Shown here: piece by piece, positions 9,303 to 19,240 of the stretch
How positions within the stretch are numbered: position 1 is the stretch's first letter
Layout of the letters: every line of letters starts with the position of its first letter
DNA from: Cytophaga aurantiaca DSM 3654
GTDB taxonomy: Bacteria > Bacteroidota > Bacteroidia > Cytophagales > Cytophagaceae
Reading direction: 5' to 3'
Assembly: GCF_000379725.1 (NCBI RefSeq)
Contig: NZ_KB903624.1
Location: 1-64,000, forward strand
Length of the DNA stretch: 64,000 nucleotides
Notes under the pieces: model-generated
What the model was told of the DNA's origin: nothing
The model's input: the letters and a program-made list of their open reading frames with translations, nothing else
Databases searched by the model: none
Made by a program: the position numbers and the translations under genes

Positions 9303-12300
9303 TTAATTTCGATTGGCTAATATCTGCACCCAGCCTTTATACTCTTCGTTTCCACAGCCAGTCTTTAAGTAATAATAGTACATTCCGTCTGAGGTATCAT
9401 CTGCTTTCCAATTGCCTTCGTAATTGTTTGCTTCAAACACACGTGTTCCCCATCTGTTGTATACTTCTAAATACGATTGAGCCGGGAACATTTTTTTATT
9501 AAAATTATCTTTTTCTACAATTCTGAATTCATCATTTTTACCATCTTCGTTTGGTGTGATCAAATTTGGTATCATCAGCACCTGCTTACCTACAGCTGAA
9601 ATGGTAAGTGTATCCTGGAATGTTTTACATCCAAGCTTAGACAAGTCTTCAACGTAGACATAATAAGTTGTTTCTACGTTCGTAGGAACAATGTCCAGAT
9701 AATTTCCGGATGTCCGTGTAGTATCGTGACTGGAAGCCTGGATCCAATTGTATTTAAAGTTGCCCGTACCACCCGTTGCATGTACTTCTACCCTTCTTGA
9801 AACACCCACACACAAGGTATCATGCGGAGTTTCTACGGAAGCAATATCAAAATCGGGTAACCCTGCAATGATTGAAATCGTATCGCGCTGAGCCGGACCA
9901 CATGCACCAGAAACCGTGTAGATAAAGCTATACGTATTACCCGGAAGCAAACCTTCTGCACGCACTTTGATCGAATCCGCTTTTGATAAAAACGCAAGCG
10001 TTGAATTGTTATAGATCGACCATACACCGTTTCCGTAAGATGAAGCAGCAGCACTCAAATCAATGTATGTATTACATGTTATGATATCAATGCCTAAAGA
10101 AACCGGAGAATTTAATGGCAATACATCGATTGAAAATTGAGCAACCTGATTGGATGTACAACCTGCCTCCGAAGTAAATTTAACACTATAGTCGCCTGCA
10201 TCATATACATCGATACTTGCTAAACTGCTTAATGAATTGTTTCCTTTAAACCATTCCAGAGCACCTGTAAAGCCTGCAGATTCTGCACGCAAGGTTACAA
10301 AGTCACCCGGGCAGAATGATAACGGTCCGGAAGCAAGCAGTGCAGGGTTTTGCGGAATCGGATTTACAAGTACATCTACCGATTCAGAAACCGGTGCTGT
10401 ACAATTTGATGCTGATTTATACGTAACGCTAAACGTTCCGCTTGCTGTTACTACCAAAGGGTTTGTAGACGATCCGTTCGACCACGTATACGTACCACCT
10501 GTAAATCCTGCCGTTGCCGCTGTTAAGGATACCGAGCCACCATCGCAGAAGGTTAACGGACCATTCGCTTCAATAGTAGGTTGCGGTGGAATTGGATTTA
10601 CGATTACTGTTGTAGATGCAGAAACAGGTGCTGTACAATTATCAGCCGAAGTAAACGTAACCGTAAATGTTCCGCTTGTGGATACCACCAACGGATTATC
10701 AGTAGAGCTATTCGACCAGGTATAGCTACCACCTGTAAAGCCTACTGTTGCTGCTGTTAAAGATACAGAACCGCCATCGCAGAATGTAAGCGGGCCGCCT
10801 GCTGTAACAACCGGTTGTGGTGGAATCGGATTTACAAGTACCGTTGTTGCAGCGGAAACAGGCGCAGTACAATTGTCGGCCGATTTATACGTAACGGTAA
10901 ATGTTCCGCTTGTTGTTACTACTAATGGATTAGAAGTTGAGCCATTCGACCACGTATACGTACCACCTGTAAACCCTGTTGATTCAGCAGCTAATGAAAC
11001 AGATCCTCCATCACAGAAGGTAAGCGGGCCAGCTGCTGTAACAACAGGTTGTGGTGGAATCGGATTTACAAGTACTGTTGTTGCAACAGAAACAGGCGCT
11101 GTACAACTTGATGCGGATGTATAGGTAACAGTAAACGTTCCGCTTGCTGTTACTACCAATGGATTTGATGTTGAGCCGTTCGACCATGTATATGTACCAC
11201 CTGTAAAACCTGCTGTTGCTGCTGTTAAAGATACCGAACCACCATCACAAAACGTTAACGGACCACCTGCTGTTATAGAAGGCTGTGGTGGAATCGGATT
11301 TACGATTACCGTTGTTGATGCCGAAACCGGTGCTGTACAATTATCAGCAGATTTATAAGTTACTGTATAATTACCTGAAGTTGTTACAACTAAAGGATTG
11401 GAAGTCGAACCATTCGACCATGTGTAGGTACCACCTGTAAAGCCTGCTGTTGCTGCTGTTAAAGAAACTGAACCACCGTCACAGAACGTTAACGGGCCAC
11501 CTGCTGTAACAACAGGTTTCGGAGGAATTGGATTTACCAATACAGCTACCGACTCGGAAACAGGTGCTGTACAATTCGATGCTGATTTATAGGTAACAGT
11601 AAATGTTCCACTTGTTGTTACTACTAATGGATTGGATGTTGATCCGTTCGACCATGTATAAGTACCTCCTGTAAAGCCTGCTGTTGCTGCTGTTAAGCTA
11701 ACAGAACCGCCGTTACAGAATGTCAATGGGCCACCTGCTGTAATAACAGGTTGTGGAGGAATTGGATTAACGATTACTGTTTTGGATGCTGAAACCGGTG
11801 CTGTACAATTGTCTGCTGATTTATACGTAACCGTAAACGTTCCACTTGTTGTTACTACCAATGGATTGGATGTTGAACCATTCGACCACGTATAAGTACC
11901 ACCTGTGAAGCCGGCTGTTGTTGCTGCTAAAGAAACTGAACCACCATCACAGAATGTTAAAGGACCACCTGCAGTAATTACAGGTTTTGGAGGAATTGGA
12001 TTTACTAGCACAGCTACCGATTCGGAAACAGGTGCTGTACAATTCGATGCTGATTTATACGTAACCGTAAATGTTCCTGAAGTTGTTACTACTAATGGAT
12101 TAGAAGTTGAACCGTTCGACCATGTATAAGTACCACCAGTAAAACCTGCTGTTGCTGCTGTTAAACTAACAGAACCACCATTACAGAATGTTAATGGTCC
12201 TCCTGCTGTTATCGTTGGTTGTGGCGGAATTGGATTAACGATTACGGTTGTCGACGCCGAAACCGGTGCCGTACAATTGTCGGCCGATTTATAGGTAACC

Positions 12301-15300
12301 GTAAATGTTCCGCTTGTTGTTACTACTAAGGGATTTGAAGTGGAACCGTTCGACCACGTATATGTACCACCTGTAAAACCCGCTGTTGCTGCTGTTAAAG
12401 AAATCGAACCGCCATCACAGAAGGTAAGCGGTCCGCCTGCTGTTATAACTGGTTTCGGAGGAATCGGATTTACTAGTACTGTTGTCGATGCTGAAACCGG
12501 TGCTGTACAATTGTCGGCCGATTTATAAGTTACAGTAAACGTTCCTGAAGTTGTTACTACCAATGGATTGGATGTTGAACCGTTCGACCATGTATAAGTA
12601 CCACCAGTAAAACCTGCTGTTGATGCTGTTAAACTAACAGAACCGCCGTTACAGAATGTTAATGGCCCACTTGCTACAACTGTTGGCTGCGGAGGAATCG
12701 GATTTACAAGTACCGTTACGGAAGCTGATATTGGTGCTGTACAATTGTCTGCTGATTTATAGGTAACCGTATAGGTTCCTGAAGTTGTTACAACCAATGG
12801 ATTGGATGTTGAACCATTCGACCACGTATATGTACCACCTGTAAAGCCTGCTGATGCTGCAGTTAAAGATACCGAACCACCATCACAGAAGGTAAGCGGT
12901 CCGCCTGCTGTTATAACTGGTTTTGGAGGAATGGGATTTACTAGTACTCTTGTTGAAGCTGATACCGGAGCTGTACAATTGTCTGCTGATTTATAGGTAA
13001 CAGTATAGGTTCCTGAAGTTGTTACTACCAATGGATTGGATGTTGATCCATTTGACCATGTATATGTTCCACCTGTGAAGCCGGCTGTTGATGCTGTTAA
13101 GGAAACAGAACCGCCATCACAGAATGTAAGCGGTCCGCCTGCTGCAACCGTTGGCTGCGGTGGAATCGGATTTACAAGTACCGTTACGGAAGCTGAAACC
13201 GGTGCTGTACAATTGTTTGCTGATTTATAGGTAACAGTAAATGTTCCTGAAGTTGTTACTACCAATGGATTGGATGTGGAACCGTTCGACCAGGTATAGG
13301 TACCACCAGTAAAGCCTGCCGTTGCTGCTGTTAAACTAACTGAACCGCCGTTACAGAATGTTAACGGTCCGCCTGCTGCAACCGTTGGCTGCGGCGGGAT
13401 TGGATTTACTACTACCGTTGTTGATGCTGAAACAGGCGCTGTACAATTATCTGCTGATTTATAGGTAACGGTATATGTTCCGCCTGTTGTTACAACCAAT
13501 GGATTGGAAGTCGAACCGTTCGACCAAGTATATGTTCCTCCTGTAAAGCCGGCTGTTGCTGCTGTTAAACTTACTGATCCGCCGTTACAGAATGTTAATG
13601 GACCACCTGCTGCAACTGTTGGTTTCGGTGGAATCGGATTTACTACTACCGTTGTAGATGCTGAAACCGGTGCCGTACAATTGTTTGCTGATTTATAGGT
13701 AACAGTATATGTTCCTGAAGTTGTTACTACCAATGGATTTGATGTGGAACCGTTCGACCAGGTATAGGTACCTCCTGTAAAACCTGCTGTTGCTGCTGTT
13801 AAAGATACTGATCCACCATTACAGAATGTTAGCGGGCCGCCTGCTGCAACCGTTGGCTGCGGTGGGATTGGATTTACTACTACCGTTGTAGATGCTGAAA
13901 CCGGTGCCGTACAATTATCTGCTGATTTATAGGTAACAGTATATGTTCCGCCTGTTGTCACTACCAATGGATTTGTAGTTGAACCGTTCGACCAGGTATA
14001 TGTTCCGCCTGTGAAGCCTGCTGTTGCTGCTGTTAAACTAACAGATCCACCATTACAGAATGTTAATGGACCACTTGCTGCAACTGTTGGTTTCGGTGGG
14101 ATTGGATTCACCGTTACCGTTGTAGATGCGGAGACAGGTGCCGTACAATTCGATGCAGATTTATATGTTACCGTGTAAGTCCCTCCTGTTGTTACTACCA
14201 ATGGATTGGATGTAGATCCGTTCGACCACGTATACGTACCGCCAGTAAATCCTGCTGTTGCTGCTGTTAAAGATACCGAACTACCATTACAGAATGTTAG
14301 CGGGCCGCCTGCTGCAACCGTTGGCTGCGGCGGGATTGGATTTACTACTACCGTTGTAGAAGCAGAAACCGGTGCCGTACAATTCGATGCAGATTTATAT
14401 GTAACGGTAAATGTTCCGCTTGCTGATACTACCAAGGGATTTGCAGTTGAACCGTCCGACCACGTATATGTTCCGCCTGTGAAGCCTGCTGTTGCTGCTG
14501 TCAAAGATACAGAACCACCATTACAGAATGTAAGCGGACCACCTGCTGCAACCGTTGGCTGCGGCGGGATTGGATTTACCGTTACCGTTGTAGATGCTGA
14601 AACCGGTGCCGTACAATTGTCGGCTGATTTATATGTTACCGTGTAAGTCCCGCTTGCTGATACTACCAAGGGATTTGCAGTTGAACCGTCCGACCACGTA
14701 TATGTTCCGCCTGTGAAGCCTGCTGTTGCTGCTGTCAAAGATACAGAACCACCGTTACAGAATGTAAGCGGACCACCTGCTGTGATACTAGGCTGCGGTG
14801 GAATTGGATTCACCGTAAATACAAATCCTGCAGTATTTTGTGTTGAACAATCTGCTGGCTTAATAGTATTTGCTACTACAACAAAATAGGTTCCGGAAGT
14901 GGATACCGTTAAGGTAGTTACATTCGTATTCGTTACAACTAAATTTGCCGCTAATACGCTCGTCTTATACCAGCTGTATGTATAGGTATCTCCTGCTTTT
15001 AATCCGGTTGCATTTGCTGTTAATATGGTTGATCCGCCCGCACATACATTGTTTACAGGCGCAGTGATTGTTACAGCTGTTGGTGCTGTACACAAAGGCA
15101 CGCACAATTTTGGTTCACTCAAACAATTACAGTCTGCAAGTGCTTGTCCCAATTGAGCAGACGTAGCCGTAGGTCCGCAGTATTTGACTTGCGACGAATT
15201 TGAAAGCGGTGCGTTCCATGATCCGAATGCGGCAACTTTAAACAAGGCACATTCTCCCGCTTTAATACTATCTCCACGGATGAAATTGATTGTATTGGTT

Positions 15301-16124
15301 GTTTCTAAACTTGAAGTTGCAATAATTTGTGAACCCTCATTTGGATATACAGGTCCGGCATTGGCATTCACAACAATTGTTGCAGCCTTCACAATACCTG
15401 CATTGTATAAGATACCGCTGTTAATGATCAACTTCCCGCTGATCGTAATGGTAGATTCTCCACAAAAATTGGTGATTGCGTTCCCACCATTTTGCACGGT
15501 AAAATCTCCGGTCGTAGTGATTGCTCCGTTGTTTAAGATAAATCCATCGTTCTGTAAGATTACGGTTCCGGTTGTGTTCAATTTTGCACTCTTCCCTACT
15601 GTTATAATACCACCCTGATTGGAAGTAATGGCAGCTGTATTAACCGTTGAATTATCTTCCGCAATAATGAATATCTTTTTACCTGGATTTAAATTCGGAG
15701 TAATGGTTAACGTAGCACCTGCAGTAGTTCTGAATCTGGACATTCCATTGATCGTTGCACTCGTTAAAGAAGCACCTGTATTATGCGCAATAAATGAGAA
15801 CGTATCTGCTTCGGTAACCAACGAATTGATATTTGTATTATCTCCGAAACTTTCAATTGTATTGCTCAATGCAGTAGCTCCAAGCTGTACATTCGTCAAT
15901 TGAACATTGGGAGCACAGATTTTAACCGTTACATTTTTATAATTTGAAATAACCGTAAAAAAAGAACCACCTGTTATACAAATAGTTTGGTTATCGGCAG
16001 TGGCAACAATAGCCGAATTACTTGTGTAAGTATTCGTACAATTATTACATTGAGAATAGGCGTGTTCAAAAACAAAGAATGTTGTAGATAACAGTAATAT
16101 TCTATTTAACAGTGACATAGTCAT
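9303..16124 (-). CDS. Giant T9SS surface protein with 19 tandem Ig-like/SprB-like repeats and gliding-type C-terminal domain
   Basis: 2273 residues. A signal peptide ends at FEHAYSQ. Residues ~26-330 form a beta-rich N-terminal region with many short hydrophobic strands. After a divergent Ig-like domain come 19 near-identical 78-residue repeats (NPIPPQP...GGPLTFCNGGSVSLTA...TYTWSNGSTSNPLVV...NCTAPVSAS) and one degenerate copy. Each repeat has two Cys, probably a disulfide. The C terminus carries PNLITPNEDGKNDEF and YNRWGTRVFE, the gliding-motility-associated (CHU_C, T9SS type B) sorting domain. It is predicted to be a long fibrous cell-surface adhesin comparable to SprB-type proteins. A second in-frame ATG lies two codons after the first. 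It is not near other gliding genes. Confidence 0.92.
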   Translation of the reverse strand: MTMSLLNRILLLSTTFFVFEHAYSQCNNCTNTYTSNSAIVATADNQTICITGGSFFTVISNYKNVTVKICAPNVQLTNVQLGATALSNTIESFGDNTNINSLVTEADTFSFIAHNTGASLTSATINGMSRFRTTAGATLTITPNLNPGKKIFIIAEDNSTVNTAAITSNQGGIITVGKSAKLNTTGTVILQNDGFILNNGAITTTGDFTVQNGGNAITNFCGESTITISGKLIINSGILYNAGIVKAATIVVNANAGPVYPNEGSQIIATSSLETTNTINFIRGDSIKAGECALFKVAAFGSWNAPLSNSSQVKYCGPTATSAQLGQALADCNCLSEPKLCVPLCTAPTAVTITAPVNNVCAGGSTILTANATGLKAGDTYTYSWYKTSVLAANLVVTNTNVTTLTVSTSGTYFVVVANTIKPADCSTQNTAGFVFTVNPIPPQPSITAGGPLTFCNGGSVSLTAATAGFTGGTYTWSDGSTANPLVVSASGTYTVTYKSADNCTAPVSASTTVTVNPIPPQPTVAAGGPLTFCNGGSVSLTAATAGFTGGTYTWSDGSTANPLVVSASGTFTVTYKSASNCTAPVSASTTVVVNPIPPQPTVAAGGPLTFCNGSSVSLTAATAGFTGGTYTWSNGSTSNPLVVTTGGTYTVTYKSASNCTAPVSASTTVTVNPIPPKPTVAASGPLTFCNGGSVSLTAATAGFTGGTYTWSNGSTTNPLVVTTGGTYTVTYKSADNCTAPVSASTTVVVNPIPPQPTVAAGGPLTFCNGGSVSLTAATAGFTGGTYTWSNGSTSNPLVVTTSGTYTVTYKSANNCTAPVSASTTVVVNPIPPKPTVAAGGPLTFCNGGSVSLTAATAGFTGGTYTWSNGSTSNPLVVTTGGTYTVTYKSADNCTAPVSASTTVVVNPIPPQPTVAAGGPLTFCNGGSVSLTAATAGFTGGTYTWSNGSTSNPLVVTTSGTFTVTYKSANNCTAPVSASVTVLVNPIPPQPTVAAGGPLTFCDGGSVSLTASTAGFTGGTYTWSNGSTSNPLVVTTSGTYTVTYKSADNCTAPVSASTRVLVNPIPPKPVITAGGPLTFCDGGSVSLTAASAGFTGGTYTWSNGSTSNPLVVTTSGTYTVTYKSADNCTAPISASVTVLVNPIPPQPTVVASGPLTFCNGGSVSLTASTAGFTGGTYTWSNGSTSNPLVVTTSGTFTVTYKSADNCTAPVSASTTVLVNPIPPKPVITAGGPLTFCDGGSISLTAATAGFTGGTYTWSNGSTSNPLVVTTSGTFTVTYKSADNCTAPVSASTTVIVNPIPPQPTITAGGPLTFCNGGSVSLTAATAGFTGGTYTWSNGSTSNPLVVTTSGTFTVTYKSASNCTAPVSESVAVLVNPIPPKPVITAGGPLTFCDGGSVSLAATTAGFTGGTYTWSNGSTSNPLVVTTSGTFTVTYKSADNCTAPVSASKTVIVNPIPPQPVITAGGPLTFCNGGSVSLTAATAGFTGGTYTWSNGSTSNPLVVTTSGTFTVTYKSASNCTAPVSESVAVLVNPIPPKPVVTAGGPLTFCDGGSVSLTAATAGFTGGTYTWSNGSTSNPLVVTTSGNYTVTYKSADNCTAPVSASTTVIVNPIPPQPSITAGGPLTFCDGGSVSLTAATAGFTGGTYTWSNGSTSNPLVVTASGTFTVTYTSASSCTAPVSVATTVLVNPIPPQPVVTAAGPLTFCDGGSVSLAAESTGFTGGTYTWSNGSTSNPLVVTTSGTFTVTYKSADNCTAPVSAATTVLVNPIPPQPVVTAGGPLTFCDGGSVSLTAATVGFTGGSYTWSNSSTDNPLVVSTSGTFTVTFTSADNCTAPVSASTTVIVNPIPPQPTIEANGPLTFCDGGSVSLTAATAGFTGGTYTWSNGSSTNPLVVTASGTFSVTYKSASNCTAPVSESVDVLVNPIPQNPALLASGPLSFCPGDFVTLRAESAGFTGALEWFKGNNSLSSLASIDVYDAGDYSVKFTSEAGCTSNQVAQFSIDVLPLNSPVSLGIDIITCNTYIDLSAAASSYGNGVWSIYNNSTLAFLSKADSIKVRAEGLLPGNTYSFIYTVSGACGPAQRDTISIIAGLPDFDIASVETPHDTLCVGVSRRVEVHATGGTGNFKYNWIQASSHDTTRTSGNYLDIVPTNVETTYYVYVEDLSKLGCKTFQDTLTISAVGKQVLMIPNLITPNEDGKNDEFRIVEKDNFNKKMFPAQSYLEVYNRWGTRVFEANNYEGNWKADDTSDGMYYYYLKTGCGNEEYKGWVQILANRN
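10365..14810 (-). repeat. Coding tandem repeat, exactly 19 x 234 bp
   Basis: The segment between the first Asn codon of repeat 1 (14810) and the last codon of repeat 19 (10365) is 4446 bp, exactly 19 units of 234 bp with no indels. The copies differ by scattered, mostly synonymous changes. Repeats 8-15 alternate in two diagnostic features (PKP versus PQP, and FCD versus FCN), showing a two-unit (468-bp) higher-order period. Long open frames on the opposite strand here are by-products of the repeat composition. Confidence 0.95.
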
Positions 16125-16526
16125 TCATTTAAAAAGTACAAATTCATACCTTATATATAAAACAAAAATAGCTAATATATAAGCATTTACAAAAAATAAC
16201 GTATTTAAATAATTGTACTATACATATGAATTTTAATACAAAACAAAGAATCAAATAATGAATAAATGCAATAAAATTCATGAATATTGTAACTGAAATC
16301 TTACATAACAAAATACTCCAATCTAATCTTTGTTCTGTTTAATTAAAATTCATTTTTTTATAAAAAATGTCGGATTTTGAATCAAATTTTAAAAGAACAG
16401 ACTCATAAGTTAAACCTAAGCTCCAATAATAATTCTTTAAAAATCTTAGCAAACTGCTACACTTAAGTTTAAGATGATGGTAGTTCTTCAAAAAAAATTT
16501 AACTTAAATCATTAATCAACTGCTTT
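16125..16526. other. AT-rich divergent intergenic region (402 bp)
   Basis: This separates the divergently transcribed giant surface protein gene and the 233-residue exported protein gene. It is very AT-rich, with A/T runs. No reading frame, RNA motif or convincing full promoter was recognised. It must hold both promoters. TAATCTTTG near 16324 is one base longer than the TAnnTTTG consensus and is not called. Confidence 0.6.
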
Positions 16527-17228
16527 ATGAAACGTTACTTTTCATTGATTTTATTTTCTATTACTCTAAATACAACTCTTTTTGCCCAACGAATTGAATG
16601 TATTGCAGCTGTTAATTACAATCACTTTTATACTAAAATAGGCTCTAATACCGACCCAAATACAACTGAAGATTATAAAAATGGTTATGGTTATACATTC
16701 AGCATAGGCATTGATGACATTAAAATTGACGACCTGCCTTTAAAATTCACGTTGAAATACGACCACTATACAGGCGGAGTCAGCTATAACTCCTCGAGTA
16801 TGGGAGGTGGCAATGCTTATAACATTCATACTCAAAAAGACATGTTGGGTTTGGGCATATATCCTCTCAATGCAACTTTCTTTCATAAATTAAAGTTGAG
16901 TATCGGAACTGAATTTAATTTTTTGATCCATTCGCAACAAAGCGGCAACCAGTCTTCATGGTATTATACACCTAACGGTCCAAATCCATCTACCAGTTCA
17001 AGCTCAACCATCGATAATAATTCAAAAAAAGTCAATCAGATTTTCAATTTTGGCATCAATACAAGCCTACGTTACGAATTTCCTTTATCGGATAGTTGGC
17101 TGGTGGCACCTCAAGCAATGCTTTATCTTTCAATGACAAACGAATTTAATTCTTCCTTCAACAATACAAAATCCATCCGTCCCTACCTTGGATTGGCATT
17201 TATTAAAAATTTAAAGGGCTCAAATTAA
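16527..17228 (+). CDS. Predicted outer-membrane beta-barrel protein (hypothetical)
   Basis: 233 residues with a clear signal peptide (residues ~1-21, MKRYFSLILF ... LFAQ). The mature part is rich in alternating aromatic/polar strands (e.g. YGYTFSIGIDD, LKFTLKYDHYTGG, YLGLAFIKNL) separated by Ser/Asn-rich loops, which suggests a small outer-membrane barrel of about 8-10 strands. No specific family was recognised. The stop is 56 bases before the SRP RNA. Confidence 0.6.
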   Translation: MKRYFSLILFSITLNTTLFAQRIECIAAVNYNHFYTKIGSNTDPNTTEDYKNGYGYTFSIGIDDIKIDDLPLKFTLKYDHYTGGVSYNSSSMGGGNAYNIHTQKDMLGLGIYPLNATFFHKLKLSIGTEFNFLIHSQQSGNQSSWYYTPNGPNPSTSSSSTIDNNSKKVNQIFNFGINTSLRYEFPLSDSWLVAPQAMLYLSMTNEFNSSFNNTKSIRPYLGLAFIKNLKGSN

Positions 17229-17249
17229 TTTTACGGGTATATTTTAAAT

Positions 17250-17280
17250 TTTGCATCCTAAGTTAATTTGCTTACATTTG
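17250..17280 (+). promoter_or_regulatory. Bacteroidetes-type promoter of the SRP RNA gene
   Basis: TTTG at 17250-17253, 19 bases, then TACATTTG at 17273-17280: an exact match to the TTTG-N19-21-TAnnTTTG consensus of Bacteroidetes primary-sigma promoters. The RNA 5' end inferred from the SRP fold (17285) falls 5 bases after the -7 box, as expected for the start of transcription. Confidence 0.8.
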
Positions 17281-17284
17281 TAAC

Positions 17285-17375
17285 GGCAGACTGGTACGAC
17301 CAGCTCCTGTGAACCTCCCCAGGTCCGGAAGGAAGCAAGGATAAGTGGTTGTAGCGGTGCGATATTCAGTTTGCC
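17285..17375 (+). ncRNA. ffs: Signal recognition particle RNA, small bacterial (4.5S-like) type
   Basis: The conserved SRP domain IV core, with asymmetric loop and GGAA tetraloop, is present as CCAGGTCCGGAAGGAAGCA. The ends GGCAGACTGG and CAGTTTGCC pair as the terminal helix, which sets the limits to 17285-17375 (~91 nt). A T-rich tract follows. This RNA binds Ffh and targets nascent membrane proteins to FtsY and the Sec/YidC machinery. It has its own promoter. Confidence 0.95.
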
Positions 17376-17557
17376 TTTTTATTTTTCTCTCTTCTTTAAG
17401 TCAATTTCTGTTCTTATCTTACCAATCAAATTATTTATTATCTTCCGTATAACTTTGATCTTAGCATGTATTACTATGTCTAAAATCAGTAGTTTTGAAA
17501 ATAGTGTAACATTTTATCCGCATTAACCGAATACATTTAAAACAATCGTTATTACAT

Positions 17558-18214
17558 ATGAAATTCTTTATTGACACAGCCAATCTTAATGAAATCAGAG
17601 AAGCGCAGGAACTTGGCATTTTAGATGGTGTTACAACAAATCCTTCTTTAATGGCCAAAGAAGGTATCTCAGGAAAAAACAATGTATACAAACATTATAA
17701 AGCGATCTGCGACATTGTAGATGGTGATGTAAGTGCAGAAGTTATTGCAACGGATTTTAAAGGCATGATCGAAGAAGGTGAAGAACTGATCACGATCGAC
17801 CCGAAAATTGTTGTTAAAATACCGATGATCAAAGATGGCATCAAAGCCATTAAATATTTTTCTCAAAAAGGTATCCGTACGAACTGTACATTGGTATTCT
17901 CTGCCGGACAAGCATTGCTTGCTGCCAAAGCAGGTGCAACCTATGTATCTCCGTTCATCGGTCGTTTGGATGATATCTCTCAGGACGGTATGGAATTGAT
18001 CGCGCAGATCGTGGGCATCTATAGAAATTACGATTATCAAACAGAAGTATTAGCTGCTTCCGTTCGTCATACGATGCACCTGATCAGTTGTGCAGAAGTA
18101 GGTGCGGATGTTGTGACTTGTCCGTTGAATGTGATCACTGCTTTATTGAACCACCCGCTTACTGATAGCGGTTTGGCGAAGTTCTTAGCAGATCACAAAA
18201 AAGTGAACGGTTAA
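17558..18214 (+). CDS. tal: Transaldolase (small TalC/FSA type)
   Basis: 218 residues, the length of the short transaldolase/fructose-6-phosphate aldolase subfamily. It begins [20 protein letters not shown] and has the motif [15 protein letters not shown]. The Schiff-base lysine lies in [17 protein letters not shown], and [20 protein letters not shown] and [11 protein letters not shown] follow. It links the pentose phosphate pathway and glycolysis by transferring a dihydroxyacetone unit. Whether it acts as transaldolase or as F6P aldolase cannot be settled from motifs alone. The next gene starts 78 bases downstream. Confidence 0.93.
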   Translation: MKFFIDTANLNEIREAQELGILDGVTTNPSLMAKEGISGKNNVYKHYKAICDIVDGDVSAEVIATDFKGMIEEGEELITIDPKIVVKIPMIKDGIKAIKYFSQKGIRTNCTLVFSAGQALLAAKAGATYVSPFIGRLDDISQDGMELIAQIVGIYRNYDYQTEVLAASVRHTMHLISCAEVGADVVTCPLNVITALLNHPLTDSGLAKFLADHKKVNG

Positions 18215-18291
18215 TTTCATCTAACAACTATTGTTAATGGTGTTTCTATGAAGTAACTTCGTGGGAACACCATTCTTTTGAATACACACTC

Positions 18292-18540
18292 ATGGAAGAA
18301 GATATATTCGTACAAACAACGCCGGGCTCTGATATGTTTATTATCAAAGTAAAAGGCAAAGCGAAGATTCCGGATTACATTCAATTAAGAGATGAGAAGA
18401 TGGTATTGGTAGCGTATTTCAGAGCAGACCGTCCATTAAAAATATTAAAGAAATTGGGACTCGAAGGCAAAGAAGAATCCTTTCTTCAACTGATTGCTGA
18501 TCTGCCTTTCGGAAAACTACAAAAATTCACCCTTGCCTAA
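18292..18540 (+). CDS. Small conserved hypothetical protein upstream of ftsE
   Basis: 82 residues, no signal peptide or membrane segment. The sequence is mixed charged and hydrophobic (e.g. DMFIIKVKGKAKIPDYIQLR, VLVAYFRADRPLKILKKLGL) with a predicted beta-beta-alpha pattern. No family was recognised. The ftsE start lies 7 bases after its stop, so it is probably the first gene of the ftsE-glycosyltransferase operon. Confidence 0.75.
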   Translation: MEEDIFVQTTPGSDMFIIKVKGKAKIPDYIQLRDEKMVLVAYFRADRPLKILKKLGLEGKEESFLQLIADLPFGKLQKFTLA

Positions 18541-18547
18541 CAGATCT

Positions 18548-19240
18548 ATGTCTATCCTATCTGATGAACCTGTATTAGAATTAGTAAACGCTGATATTTT
18601 TCAAGAAGACGAATTGGTATTAGACAATGTTTCATTCAAAATGAACAAAGGTGAATTTGTGTATTTGATAGGTAGAACGGGCTGCGGCAAATCTTCCCTA
18701 TTGAAAACATTGTATGCCGATCTTGCTCAACCGAAAGGCAAGGTTACTGTAGCGGGCTTTTCAGTAGAAACGATCAAACGCAAAAAAATTCCTTATCTAC
18801 GAAGAAAGATCGGGATCATCTTTCAGGACTTTCAATTACTGAACGATCGTACGGTAGCAGATAATCTCATCTTTGTCATGAAAGCAACGGGATGGAAAGA
18901 TTCTGCAAAAATAAAAAACAGATTGAACGATGTATTGATGCGTGTTGGACTTACCAGTTCCATGAATAAAATGCCGCATCAGCTATCCGGAGGTGAGCAG
19001 CAGCGTGTTGTTATTGCACGTGCCTTGTTGAACGAACCGGTTGTATTATTAGCAGATGAGCCTACAGGAAACTTAGATCCGGAAGTTGCCGAAGAAATTT
19101 TAAATTTATTTTTTGAGATCAATCGAAGTGGAACAGCTGTATTGATGGCAACACACAATCACCAGTTCTTATTAAAATATCCGGCACGTACCTTACGCGT
19201 TGCCGATAAAAAAGTGATCGAGCACGGAACACATGCGTAA
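18548..19240 (+). CDS. ftsE: FtsE-type ABC transporter ATP-binding protein
   Basis: 230 residues from the ATG at 18548. A longer in-frame extension would overlap the previous gene, and conserved sequence begins only after this ATG. It has Walker A GRTGCGKSSL, Q-loop FQDFQL, signature LSGGEQQRVVIARAL, Walker B VVLLADEPTGNLDPE and the switch His in ATHNH. FtsE pairs with the membrane protein FtsX to control septal peptidoglycan hydrolases, but no ftsX is adjacent here. The stop overlaps the next start (TAATG), so it is translationally coupled to the glycosyltransferase. Confidence 0.88.
   Translation: MSILSDEPVLELVNADIFQEDELVLDNVSFKMNKGEFVYLIGRTGCGKSSLLKTLYADLAQPKGKVTVAGFSVETIKRKKIPYLRRKIGIIFQDFQLLNDRTVADNLIFVMKATGWKDSAKIKNRLNDVLMRVGLTSSMNKMPHQLSGGEQQRVVIARALLNEPVVLLADEPTGNLDPEVAEEILNLFFEINRSGTAVLMATHNHQFLLKYPARTLRVADKKVIEHGTHA

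Noticed and set aside
10237-14646. Long plus-strand open frames opposite the giant repeat gene
   Set aside because: They recur with the 234-bp repeat period, are Pro/Val/Thr-rich with the same peptide repeated, have no upstream signals, and lie antisense to a gene with a signal peptide and sorting domain.
10365-14810. CRISPR-like array
   Set aside because: Units are 234 bp, coding, contiguous and without unique spacers.
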